A stretch of DNA of 64,000 nucleotides, from contig NZ_JARACO010000014.1 of the NCBI RefSeq assembly GCF_028765575.1, positions 1 through 64,000 of the forward strand, given 5' to 3'. The notes below the pieces were generated by a model. The model had not been told where the DNA came from. It did no database searches and saw only the letters and a program-made list of their open reading frames with translations. The DNA comes from Aliivibrio sp. S3MY1. Its GTDB lineage: Bacteria; Pseudomonadota; Gammaproteobacteria; Enterobacterales; Vibrionaceae. Shown here piece after piece: positions 47,232 through 55,127 of this stretch (position 1 is its first letter; each line of letters begins with the position of its first letter). Position numbers and translations under genes: made by a program.

Positions 47232-49604
47232 ATGATAAAGCTCTCTCATTATTTTTTATTTATCCTTATTTTCACTTTACCTCAAGCCAGTTATGCAAGC
47301 TGGGGACTTTCTGACGAGCAACCAATAAAGATCTCACCACAAGCACAAAAGATTGAAGAAAGCATTCATTCTCTGCCAGAGCAACACTTTTTCTCTAAAA
47401 ATGATTACGCTCAGATAAAGCGTCTCTTATCGACGACAATTACCCAGCAGAAAAGACATGCCGAAGATCTTAAAAAAGCACTGGTTGATTATCGAAAAAA
47501 TGGTAGTGAAGCTCATTGGTTAATCGTTGAAGCAGATCATCAATCACTAAACTCTCTCAATCTTAGTAAGCAGCTATTGCTACAATTAACCGACCAAATA
47601 ACTAGGGATCAGTTAACAGGATTTGGTCCCTATGGCGTAACGCAATTCTACGCTGAGCTATCAATCACTCGATTGAATATTGAATATTATCTGCATTATC
47701 AAATTCGAAGTTTTAAAAATTTATTACGCGATTTACAAATTTCACCGGTACCTATTATCAGTGTTATTTTCAAAGTATTGTGTGTCTTTTTTGTATTCAG
47801 CTGGTGGCTAAAAAATAGTGCTCGCTTAATCTATGACTTTAAAAGATCAAAGCTCGAAGGTACGACAAAACCAAATATTATTATTAGAACTATTTGGTAC
47901 TTTACTCGAGCCCATAAAGCGATTGCTTGGTTACTATTAATTACCATAACATTGCGAATTATCTCGACACTCCCAAGCCTACAACATCTTATTTTTCTTG
48001 AGATCTTTACGTGGTGGGTTTTAGGTGGTTCTATTGCCGTAAGCTTCATTCTAGAATTTATTTATCGTAACAGTAAACATAATAAGAAAGAGGTTATTGC
48101 TCGTCGATTAGCCACTATTCGTCACTATGTTTGGGGAGGAATTGTTGCCGGTGTTATTTTACAAATTTCATCTCGCACTCTTGGGGAAGGTACAATTTAC
48201 GCATGGATCAATTCATTAGTTTATCTATTTTTTGTCCTTCTTACGGTTTATAGCCTAAAGCAATGGAAAGAAACGGTCTTTGAAAAAATTCACCTCTTAG
48301 ATCCATTACCAGTATCTATTCAATGGGCAGTAAGAAATCAAAATACATTCCTGATCTCTATCGCAGCGACGGCTAGTGGTGCGGTTTGGCTCTCTTGGCG
48401 ATCAATCCAACATAATGTTATTAGCGTACTGTCCCAATACACCGCGTTTAGTCATGCTCTCGCGTATTTATTTAGAATTGAAGTCGCAAAACAAACAGAA
48501 GTCTCACGCGTACAATCTAACCTAGTTCGGATCAAAGGAGCTGCCGCTTTTGATTATATTTCTCCGGGTTCAGAAGAATCAACATTAATTGAAGAGTATG
48601 CAAAAGAAGAAATGATGGCGCTTTCTCGTTACTTATTGACAGATAATCCTGCCGTGTGTGTTCTTTCAGGAGAGCGAGGCGTTGGCACAACCACCCTGCT
48701 TAATCGAATTATAAATAAAGTTAAAAATGCACAGCCACTGTATTTAAATTGCCCTTATGACGGCTACTCTGCTTTATTACCAGAATTTGCTAATCAATTA
48801 GGATTACCTGAAGAATCGACTGAAAAAGATATTCTTCAGTATCTGCGAAACAGTGAAACCTGTTATCTATTGGCTTTTGATAATGCACAGCGCTTAGTTA
48901 AGCCTAAAGTAAATGGATTAGCGGACTTAATGAAACTGACCAACTTACTGCGTCGTGCTCGTAAAAGTCACCGCGTTGTATTAACCATTGAAAAATCGAG
49001 TTGGCGTTTTATCGATCGAGCTCGTGGGGAGCGTTTGCTGTTTGATTTAGTTACCTTCATGCCTAAATGGGATGAAAAACAGATAGCTCAACTGCTTGAA
49101 TCTCGTATTACCACCACACAAGAAACCAAAACGAATGAAACTGTATCTTCTGTTTCATTCGATGGTTTAGTTCTTCCAAGACAATGGGACGAAGAAAATT
49201 TAACGGAAGAAGAGCGAGCAAGAAATGGCTTCTATCGTATTTTATGGGATTACTCAGATGGTAACCCTACGGTTGCATTACGCTTTTTCCGATTATCTTT
49301 ACATCGTAATAAAGACACTGAAGCTGTGCTGGTTCGCTTATTCAAAGCCCCCCATTCAGATGACTTAGAGACAATGCCTAAACCAATGCTTGCAGTACTT
49401 CGTTCCATTGTACAATTGGAGATCGCCTCTCCTGCGGATGTCTGTGAATGCAGTCGTTTAAGTATGGCTGAAGTTATAAGTACATTACGATACTTTCAAA
49501 GCCGTGGATACATTGAATGGAATGACGAAAAAGCACGTATTTCCGATCACTGGTTCCGTCACATTACTAATGTGTTACATCGTCAACACTTACTGGTGAA
49601 ATAA
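47232..49604 (+). CDS. Multi-pass membrane protein with a degenerate AAA/STAND-type NTPase domain, coupled to an MscS gene
   Basis: A 790-residue protein: signal peptide (about 1-22), a helical periplasmic part to about 170, six or so membrane helices (about 175-395), then a cytoplasmic NTPase-like domain and a winged-helix-like C-terminus (LEIASPADVCECSRLSMAEVISTLRYFQSRGYIEWN). The P-loop reads GERGVGTTTLL (about 480-490): threonine replaces the lysine of GxxGxGKT. The Walker B strand reads CYLLAFDNAQRL (about 542-553), with asparagine where the catalytic acid usually is. Nucleotide hydrolysis is thus doubtful. It ends one base before the mscS-like gene. I do not recognise a named family. 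Confidence 0.8.
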   Translation: MIKLSHYFLFILIFTLPQASYASWGLSDEQPIKISPQAQKIEESIHSLPEQHFFSKNDYAQIKRLLSTTITQQKRHAEDLKKALVDYRKNGSEAHWLIVEADHQSLNSLNLSKQLLLQLTDQITRDQLTGFGPYGVTQFYAELSITRLNIEYYLHYQIRSFKNLLRDLQISPVPIISVIFKVLCVFFVFSWWLKNSARLIYDFKRSKLEGTTKPNIIIRTIWYFTRAHKAIAWLLLITITLRIISTLPSLQHLIFLEIFTWWVLGGSIAVSFILEFIYRNSKHNKKEVIARRLATIRHYVWGGIVAGVILQISSRTLGEGTIYAWINSLVYLFFVLLTVYSLKQWKETVFEKIHLLDPLPVSIQWAVRNQNTFLISIAATASGAVWLSWRSIQHNVISVLSQYTAFSHALAYLFRIEVAKQTEVSRVQSNLVRIKGAAAFDYISPGSEESTLIEEYAKEEMMALSRYLLTDNPAVCVLSGERGVGTTTLLNRIINKVKNAQPLYLNCPYDGYSALLPEFANQLGLPEESTEKDILQYLRNSETCYLLAFDNAQRLVKPKVNGLADLMKLTNLLRRARKSHRVVLTIEKSSWRFIDRARGERLLFDLVTFMPKWDEKQIAQLLESRITTTQETKTNETVSSVSFDGLVLPRQWDEENLTEEERARNGFYRILWDYSDGNPTVALRFFRLSLHRNKDTEAVLVRLFKAPHSDDLETMPKPMLAVLRSIVQLEIASPADVCECSRLSMAEVISTLRYFQSRGYIEWNDEKARISDHWFRHITNVLHRQHLLVK

Positions 49605-49605
49605 T

Positions 49606-50481
49606 ATGCTTCGATTATTTGTTTTTCTTATTGCATTCAGCTTTGGACATACCGCATTAGCGGAAGATGCTCAATCACTTGATAATCTCCATCAATTCGC
49701 AAGTTTGATCCGCTGGAGTGGTGTTGCATTTTCATTCATCATAGTATTTGTTGCATGGTTATTGCTCCGCTTTACACAATCTATCGTTGATGGGATTAGT
49801 AGCCAATTTGCTCAACGTAGAATGTTAATGCAAAAGCTGCAATCCTTCTTTCAATTCTTTATCTATATGTCGACTGGCATCGCGGTATTCATGCTTAGTT
49901 TTCGAGTCGATGAAAGAGTATTAGCGTTAATTGGTGGTACTCTCGCCGTCTCTATTGGTTTTGCATTAAAAGACCTTACGGCTTCTTTCATTGCGGGCTT
50001 AACCATCATGATTGATCGACCTTTCCAGGTTGGGGATAGAGTGACATTCGAAGATAATTATGGGGACATTATTGCCATTGGTTTACGTTCAGTCCGTATG
50101 CAAACATTAAACGACGATATAATCACGATACCAAACAACAAATTTTTAAATGAAGTCGCAATGAGCGGAAACTACGGTGCACTAGATATGCAAGTCGTTA
50201 TCCCTTTTTACATTGGAATGGATCAAGACATAAACGCTGCTCGCGATATTATTCAAGAAGCGGCATCATCAAGTCGTTATATCCATTTACCAAAGCCTGT
50301 CGTAGTACTTGTTCAGCAGACAATAACGGATAATTACTTAGCCATACAGTTAACATGTAAAGCCTATGTCGTCGATATTAAATTTGAAAAATTATTTGAA
50401 ACAGATATTACACTGCGTGTAATGCAAGAGTTTAGAAAGTCAGATATCTACCCGCCTGCGATTGCGATACAAAGTAAGTAA
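49606..50481 (+). CDS. MscS-family mechanosensitive channel
   Basis: A 291-residue channel, close to E. coli MscS in length. It has a signal-like first helix (about 1-19), helices at about 33-57 and 78-100, and the pore-lining TM3 LALIGGTLAVSIGFALKDLTASFIAGLTIM (about 105-134) with the A/G packing pattern. The beta domain follows with DRPFQVGDRVTFEDNYGDIIAIGLRSVRMQTLNDDIITIPNNKF, a strong MscS signature. The one-base gap to the upstream ATPase-like gene makes the two a translational unit, so gating or assembly of this channel may depend on that protein (inference). Confidence 0.92.
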   Translation: MLRLFVFLIAFSFGHTALAEDAQSLDNLHQFASLIRWSGVAFSFIIVFVAWLLLRFTQSIVDGISSQFAQRRMLMQKLQSFFQFFIYMSTGIAVFMLSFRVDERVLALIGGTLAVSIGFALKDLTASFIAGLTIMIDRPFQVGDRVTFEDNYGDIIAIGLRSVRMQTLNDDIITIPNNKFLNEVAMSGNYGALDMQVVIPFYIGMDQDINAARDIIQEAASSSRYIHLPKPVVVLVQQTITDNYLAIQLTCKAYVVDIKFEKLFETDITLRVMQEFRKSDIYPPAIAIQSK

Positions 50482-50615
50482 TGATTGAAAGGCACTCTAT
50501 ATTAATAGAAGGCCTTTTCAAATATAGAATAAAGAACCGATTAATTTATCTCTCGCTGTCACCATATTTTATTGATAAAATAGCATTCTATATTGGCTAA
50601 CTTCTTGGTTCTGTA

Positions 50616-51311
50616 ATGAAATTAATGTTAAAAACCCTAATCTTATCGGCGTCATTATGCTCCTCTCTGGCCTTAGCTAATACTGAAGCTCACAATGATT
50701 ACCTCAAAGGTACTGCTTATTTAAACCAAGATAATTATAAAGATGCCATCACTTGGTTAACCAGTGCCGCAAATAATGGCTCTATCGAAGCACAAAATAA
50801 AATAGGCGTGATTTACGCGAAAGGCATTGGTACTGACGTTAATACGCACTTAGCAATTCAATATTTTACTAAAGCTGCAGCAAATGAAAGCTCCATGGCC
50901 TACTACAATCTTGGTAAGATTTATGAAAGCCAAGAGAAGTTCTCAATCGCTATTGACTGGTATAATAAAGCCATTGACATGAATAATAGCAATGCTATGA
51001 ATAACTTAGCTGATTTATATCTTAATGGTAAAGACTTAGTTCAAAGTTCACATCAAGCAGAATTACTTTATATACAAGCAGCAGAAGCTGGAAACGCAAC
51101 AGCAATGCGTAATCTGGGTTTTTTATATTTTAAAGGTTCTGAAGTTAAACAGGATATGGGAAAAGCCTATTTTTGGTTTAATTTAGCGGCTTCAAAAGCC
51201 TACCCTGATGCAGATAAATATCGTGATTTTTCTGGCAAGAAATTGAACAAAACAAAAAGAGTACTGATCCAAAATAAAGCATTAGAATGGCTAGGAGAGC
51301 ATTCAAAATAA
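50616..51311 (+). CDS. Secreted or periplasmic Sel1/TPR-repeat protein
   Basis: A 231-residue precursor with a signal peptide (about 1-21, ending SLALA). Sel1-like repeats follow at about 28-200: YLKGTAYLNQDNYKDAITWLTSAANNGSIEAQNKIGVIYAKGIGTDVN, AYYNLGKIYESQEKFSIAIDWYNKAI, AMRNLGFLYFKGSEVKQDMGKAYFWFNLAASKAYPDA. It is 134 bases downstream of the mscS-like gene on the same strand and may share its transcript, although a weak hairpin (about 50485-50521) lies between. It is likely a periplasmic protein-interaction scaffold. Confidence 0.85.
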   Translation: MKLMLKTLILSASLCSSLALANTEAHNDYLKGTAYLNQDNYKDAITWLTSAANNGSIEAQNKIGVIYAKGIGTDVNTHLAIQYFTKAAANESSMAYYNLGKIYESQEKFSIAIDWYNKAIDMNNSNAMNNLADLYLNGKDLVQSSHQAELLYIQAAEAGNATAMRNLGFLYFKGSEVKQDMGKAYFWFNLAASKAYPDADKYRDFSGKKLNKTKRVLIQNKALEWLGEHSK

Positions 51312-51345
51312 ACCAATTATTTACTTCCTATTCCAGTATGTTACC

Positions 51346-51375
51346 GAGTAGCCTTCTACATAAATAAGGCTACTC
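51346..51375. terminator. Bidirectional hairpin between convergent Sel1 and NUDIX-PAP2 genes
   Basis: A 10-bp perfect stem, GAGTAGCCTT with AAGGCTACTC, has a 10-base loop and no long T-run. Its position between stops of convergent genes suggests a shared transcript end. Confidence 0.6.
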
Positions 51376-51386
51376 AGTCCCTCTTT

Positions 51387-52862
51387 CTAATTATCTTTCT
51401 TTTTATGAGTTATCCCACGTGGCAACCAAGCCGATATTGTAAGAAGCATAAGTATTAGCGATAAATTTGCGACCGATTTTACTGTTAGAACCGTTACTGA
51501 ACTGACTTCTAACGAATCTAATAATAAACCCGTACCAAAACGCGCACTCACTACCATAATCAATAAAACAAACAAGGTAATAAAGCAAACCTTAATATTT
51601 AAGCTTGGCTGCTCTTTTGATAACAGAATGGCTAAAACAACACCCCAGCACAGTGACGCCATATATAAATAATTCATATATTGCATAGTAAAAGCAATAC
51701 CACTTGTTACTAAGGCTATAATTACCCAAAATGGTAAACTTGCCATAACACGATACAACAAATCACCATGCTTACGCTGCAAGCTCGAAAAGTGAACGAT
51801 AACCATCGCGCCTAACGCTATCCCCACAATCGCATCACTCAAAAAGTGAATACCAAGCCAAATATGTGCAATTGATTGAGCGATGATCAATCCAATAAAG
51901 AATAGACCAAAGCGGCGTAATGCTACTGATGAGATCTGCTTTCTCTTTAGTGAAAGATAGAATACCCCATAAACAACCGTAGCTAACATGGCATTCATAC
52001 TTGGTAAACCAAAACCATTTGCTTGAGTGAGTTGTAATTGAGGTACATAAACAAATGGACGGGGTAACCCTAGCCCTTGCTTAGCTAGCCCTGTAAAAAC
52101 AACGGTTAAAACAATGCCAAATAATAAGGTGAGCGCACTTTCACGACCAAAATAGACAAGAGCGACAATAAATAGAAAATAGAAAAATATCTCCGTCCCT
52201 GTCTCATTTATTACTGTAAAAAACATTTTAATACTGATATTAATAACAGCAGGCAAACTATCTATACTTACTCGTAATGACGTTAATAACTGTAATTCAA
52301 CTTGATGGATATCTGAGGCTTGGTCGACTAAATTATTCACCCATGTGATTTTATTATCACTCTCCAACGGCTTAGCGAACCAATGTTTAAGTTGCTCTAA
52401 CTGTTCTGGGTAACGATATTTATCTGACTTAATCTTGTAAGGTTCTGTTAAATAAACAGCTCCAGTCTCTACACCATAATGTGGTGCAAACCATGATGGG
52501 ATCCGATAAAAGCCATTACGGGTCTCCAAATCAAATACAATAATGTCCGAATCACTACGACAGCGGTAAATTGTCGCTTTTTCATCTTGATGTAATATCT
52601 CTTGTGCAGTTACAACTAAGCCAGCTTCTTCCCACACTTCTCGTTCCGCCGCTTCCTGTGGCGTCTCTCCTTCATCAATTAAGCCTCCGGGCAGTGACAA
52701 TTTACCTGTAATTAACTCTTCAACAAGTACAATACGAAAACCATCATCGACCACACACACTGCCCCTTTTGGAATAAGAGTTTCATTCGCTATCGCTGAC
52801 GTTGGGAGCAAAGTTGTAAGGAACATTACAAACAATGAAGCAAAAGTAAACCGCTTGTTCAT
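51387..52862 (-). CDS. Fusion of an exported NUDIX domain and a membrane PAP2-like domain
   Basis: A 491-residue protein: signal peptide (about 1-25), NUDIX domain (about 28-165) with an intact box from G60 (GLIDEGE, then REVWEEAGL at 74-82), and a PAP2-like membrane domain (about 205-485, about eight helices). NUDIX enzymes cleave nucleoside diphosphates linked to another moiety. In the PAP2 part motif 1 is present (KQGLGLPRP), motif 2 reads LPSMNA instead of PSGH, and motif 3 reads AHIWLGIHFLSD instead of SR-x5-H-x3-D. The motif 2 histidine and motif 3 arginine are therefore lost, and its phosphatase activity is doubtful. The start overlaps the GNAT stop by 4 bases (ATGA). Confidence 0.85.
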   Translation of the reverse strand: MNKRFTFASLFVMFLTTLLPTSAIANETLIPKGAVCVVDDGFRIVLVEELITGKLSLPGGLIDEGETPQEAAEREVWEEAGLVVTAQEILHQDEKATIYRCRSDSDIIVFDLETRNGFYRIPSWFAPHYGVETGAVYLTEPYKIKSDKYRYPEQLEQLKHWFAKPLESDNKITWVNNLVDQASDIHQVELQLLTSLRVSIDSLPAVINISIKMFFTVINETGTEIFFYFLFIVALVYFGRESALTLLFGIVLTVVFTGLAKQGLGLPRPFVYVPQLQLTQANGFGLPSMNAMLATVVYGVFYLSLKRKQISSVALRRFGLFFIGLIIAQSIAHIWLGIHFLSDAIVGIALGAMVIVHFSSLQRKHGDLLYRVMASLPFWVIIALVTSGIAFTMQYMNYLYMASLCWGVVLAILLSKEQPSLNIKVCFITLFVLLIMVVSARFGTGLLLDSLEVSSVTVLTVKSVANLSLILMLLTISAWLPRGITHKKKDN

Positions 52863-53344
52863 ATCTCACTCTCTTTTAATGCTTTGCGTAAATAGTGTAT
52901 ATGATCTGTCATGCCTCGTTGATAATAGAAATTTAGTGCGCTTTGATTAAAATCCCATACTTCTACAAAAATCTCTCTAACTCCGTAATCCTTTAGCTCT
53001 TGTTCTATTCGTGTCATTAATTGTTCAGCAACACCTTCCCTACGATGTTTTGATTCAACATACAGCTCATCTATCGTTGCCATCATCACAGGTTTACTTA
53101 CGGTTGAAATCAATTCACAAAAATGCCCCGTCACAAAGCCAACAATCACACCGTCAAAATCTGCAACATATACCATGCAATCCGGATCATCTAAATAGCG
53201 AGAGATACTTTTCTCCTCTTCGATCTCAGACGCCGTTTTAAATAATTCAGGAGACTGTTGGTGATGCTCATCATGCAACTGATACATCATTGAGTTTAGG
53301 CAAAATAGATCGGTTTCTTTTGCTCGGCGAATAATTGGAGACAT
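52859..53344 (-). CDS. GNAT-family N-acetyltransferase
   Basis: A soluble acyltransferase of about 161 residues. The acetyl-CoA loop reads ESKHRREGVAEQLMTRIEQEL (R-R-x-G-V-A pattern), and the C-terminal YYQRGM is a usual GNAT ending strand. I start at the ATG at 53344 (MSPIIRRAKETD), a normal GNAT N-terminus; a longer frame would need a TTG inside the terminator-like hairpin upstream. The substrate is unknown. It is the first gene of a two-gene unit with the NUDIX-PAP2 fusion (4-base overlap). Confidence 0.85.
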   Translation of the reverse strand: MSPIIRRAKETDLFCLNSMMYQLHDEHHQQSPELFKTASEIEEEKSISRYLDDPDCMVYVADFDGVIVGFVTGHFCELISTVSKPVMMATIDELYVESKHRREGVAEQLMTRIEQELKDYGVREIFVEVWDFNQSALNFYYQRGMTDHIHYLRKALKESEI

Positions 53345-53391
53345 GTGAATACCAAATAAGAATAGAACCACAATTAGAGCATGATTTATAA

Positions 53392-53424
53392 ACAAAAAAA
53401 AGACTCTGTTCAGGTAGAGTCTTT
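53392..53424 (-). terminator. Minus-strand terminator or attenuator upstream of the GNAT gene
   Basis: Read on the minus strand: AAAGACTCT, 8-base loop, AGAGTCTTT, directly continued by T residues (T8 in all). It ends about 50 bases before the GNAT start codon, and no minus-strand gene lies upstream of it up to the PAP2 gene, so it looks like either an attenuator in the GNAT leader or the end of a small RNA. Confidence 0.7.
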
Positions 53425-53754
53425 ATTCATAGAGCTATCTATCAATTTTAGTAATAATCGTTAGATACTATGGCTCAGAAAAATGGTTATAAGGATGGCA
53501 TCAGTATACGTTGTGTCGTTAGAGATCCTATGAACACTAATAAATTAATCGAACTCTTTAAATAAAAAAATGTCTGACGCTCTATAGCAATAAAAATACC
53601 TTACCTAATAGATATAGAACATCTATTTACCTTAAAAATTTGTTACACTATAGGGCAAGATCTATGAAATTAGCGCCTTTCCTTACTTTATTCTGACTAT
53701 CAATAAGCGAATAAAGGTACACTCATCTCACTAAAACCTATTAAATGAATAATT
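53425..53754. other. Intergenic region between the GNAT operon and the PAP2 gene
   Basis: About 330 AT-rich bases. They may hold the promoter of the minus-strand transcript that meets the hairpin at 53392-53424 and the promoter of the PAP2 gene. A 31-codon plus-strand frame at 53470-53565 lacks a ribosome binding site and is not called. Confidence 0.5.
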
Positions 53755-54486
53755 ATGTTTTTTTCTTTTTCTCCTAAACATCGCACTTACGAATTTATCG
53801 TTTTTTTTCTGTTTATTTCAGTTATGGGAACGATTTTATTACTAACCCCTACCCCTGATTTATTCACATTATTACCGCCGTTTGAAAATGAACTTCTTAA
53901 ATGGTTGAGTCGTTCAGCTGGTGAATACCTATTTATTCTTACCTTAGCGATTCTCTGTTCAATCCCTATTATTCAACGACTGTCTATAAAAAAAATCCTC
54001 TCTTTATACCTACAATTTGGCATTCTTCTCATACTCAGTTTTATGCTTAAAAGCGGTGTGAAAGCAATAACAGAGATCCCTCGTCCCTATACACAAGCCT
54101 TAGTACAAGTTAATCTTATTGCCAGTACTGAGCGTTTTTATTCATTAGATGAAGACAGCAAACAAGCACTGATTAACCATACAGAAAACAGAGTGAGCCC
54201 TGCCCGCATTGAACAATGGCGAGCAAGCACTAACTATTCATTTCCATCTGGACACACTATATTTGCCGCAATCTGTGTCTTATTCTGGGGTGGATTTTTA
54301 TTACGTCATAAGCACTATCTTTTAACCGCTGCCGTCATTGCTTGGGGAGTAGGTGTTGGTTTTAGTCGTGTTTGGCTTGGTATGCACTGGCCTACAGATC
54401 TGATTGCTTCAATTATCAGTGCATCCATTTTAATATTATGTGTTCCTACTATTTGTTTAGAAAAAGAGTCAAATGCTGAAAACTAA
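53755..54486 (+). CDS. PAP2-family membrane phosphatase (PgpB-like)
   Basis: A 243-residue inner-membrane lipid phosphatase with about six helices. All three PAP2 motifs are intact: K-x6-RP in KAITEIPRP (about 103-111), PSGH in YSFPSGHTIF (about 161-170), and SRVWLGMHWPTD (about 202-213). The size and the layout of a long periplasmic loop between motifs 1 and 2 match PgpB, which dephosphorylates phosphatidylglycerol phosphate and undecaprenyl pyrophosphate. No clear ribosome binding site precedes the ATG. It contrasts with the degenerate PAP2 domain encoded nearby on the other strand. Confidence 0.88.
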   Translation: MFFSFSPKHRTYEFIVFFLFISVMGTILLLTPTPDLFTLLPPFENELLKWLSRSAGEYLFILTLAILCSIPIIQRLSIKKILSLYLQFGILLILSFMLKSGVKAITEIPRPYTQALVQVNLIASTERFYSLDEDSKQALINHTENRVSPARIEQWRASTNYSFPSGHTIFAAICVLFWGGFLLRHKHYLLTAAVIAWGVGVGFSRVWLGMHWPTDLIASIISASILILCVPTICLEKESNAEN

Positions 54487-54692
54487 GACTCTCTTTCATA
54501 CAAAATGATCCAAACCTTCTCGCCTGCTGGATGTAACTTAGCTTGATAACGATAAGCAGGCAACCAAGCATTTCCTTGATGTTCAAGAACCAATATTTTC
54601 AACACATCGATCATTGATGATGAGAATATTGAATTCAGAAATATGTATTGCCATCTTTCTGCAGCCTTTTTCGTATCTACGCTTAGCGTGCG
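54483..54692 (-). pseudogene. Possible gene remnant, open minus-strand frame ending at the PAP2 stop
   Basis: A frame open from a stop near 54693 to TAG at 54483-54485 encodes a protein-like stretch (KKAAERWQYIFLNS, GNAWLPAYRYQAKLHP, then GEKVWIILYERES at the end). An in-frame ATG at 54614 would give 43 residues, but there is no ribosome binding site before it. Composition is coding-like, unlike the AT-rich gap around it. I do not recognise the family. It could be the C-terminal remnant of a decayed gene, a genuine small gene, or chance. Confidence 0.3.
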
Positions 54693-55127
54693 TTATAGGT
54701 ATTTTACAACACTAACTAAATATTGAATAAATTGTGACTAATTATTCATTATTGTCGCCAACCAATTGACATTAGTAACAATAACTGTTTTAATATTCAT
54801 GCTGGCTATCCTATAAACCCCTTTAACGGAGGTGTTTACATGGCCTGATGTTAGGATACTCGACCCTAACGTCAGAAATTGCACATCAACACACCTATTA
54901 TCCAATGATAATAAATAACATGTTGGTTATTATTTTTAATCGTTACGATTAACTTTATTCATTATAAATAATATCTAAAATCATCCATATTTATATGAGG
55001 TCACATATAAACATCGAGATACCTATAAGCAGATGATTAACTTTTATTCGTCTCTCATGATGCCTAATAATAAACAGTCTTTAAAACAATAATCACTTCT
55101 ATTTTGATTATTAATGGAGTTCAAAAA
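54693..55127. other. Leader region upstream of the second chemoreceptor gene
   Basis: About 430 very AT-rich bases. A near-perfect ribosome binding site (GGAGGTG, 54829-54835 region) precedes ATG GCC TGA at 54840-54848, overlapping a hairpin at 54845-54875. A second frame of 34 codons starts at 54848 in the TGATG overlap. The rest shows no gene. Confidence 0.45.
54845..54875 (+). other. Strong hairpin overlapping a two-codon start-stop frame
   Basis: CTGATGTTAGG pairs with CCTAACGTCAG (11 bp, one G-T-type mismatch) around a 9-base loop. There is no T-run after it, so it is not an ordinary terminator. It lies about 250 bases upstream of the chemoreceptor start. Confidence 0.6.

Noticed and set aside
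53470-53565. 31-codon plus-strand frame starting MAQKNGYKDGISIRC
   Set aside because: It looks somewhat protein-like, but no ribosome binding site or promoter is visible and it lies opposite a suspected minus-strand leader. Conservation would be needed to support it.
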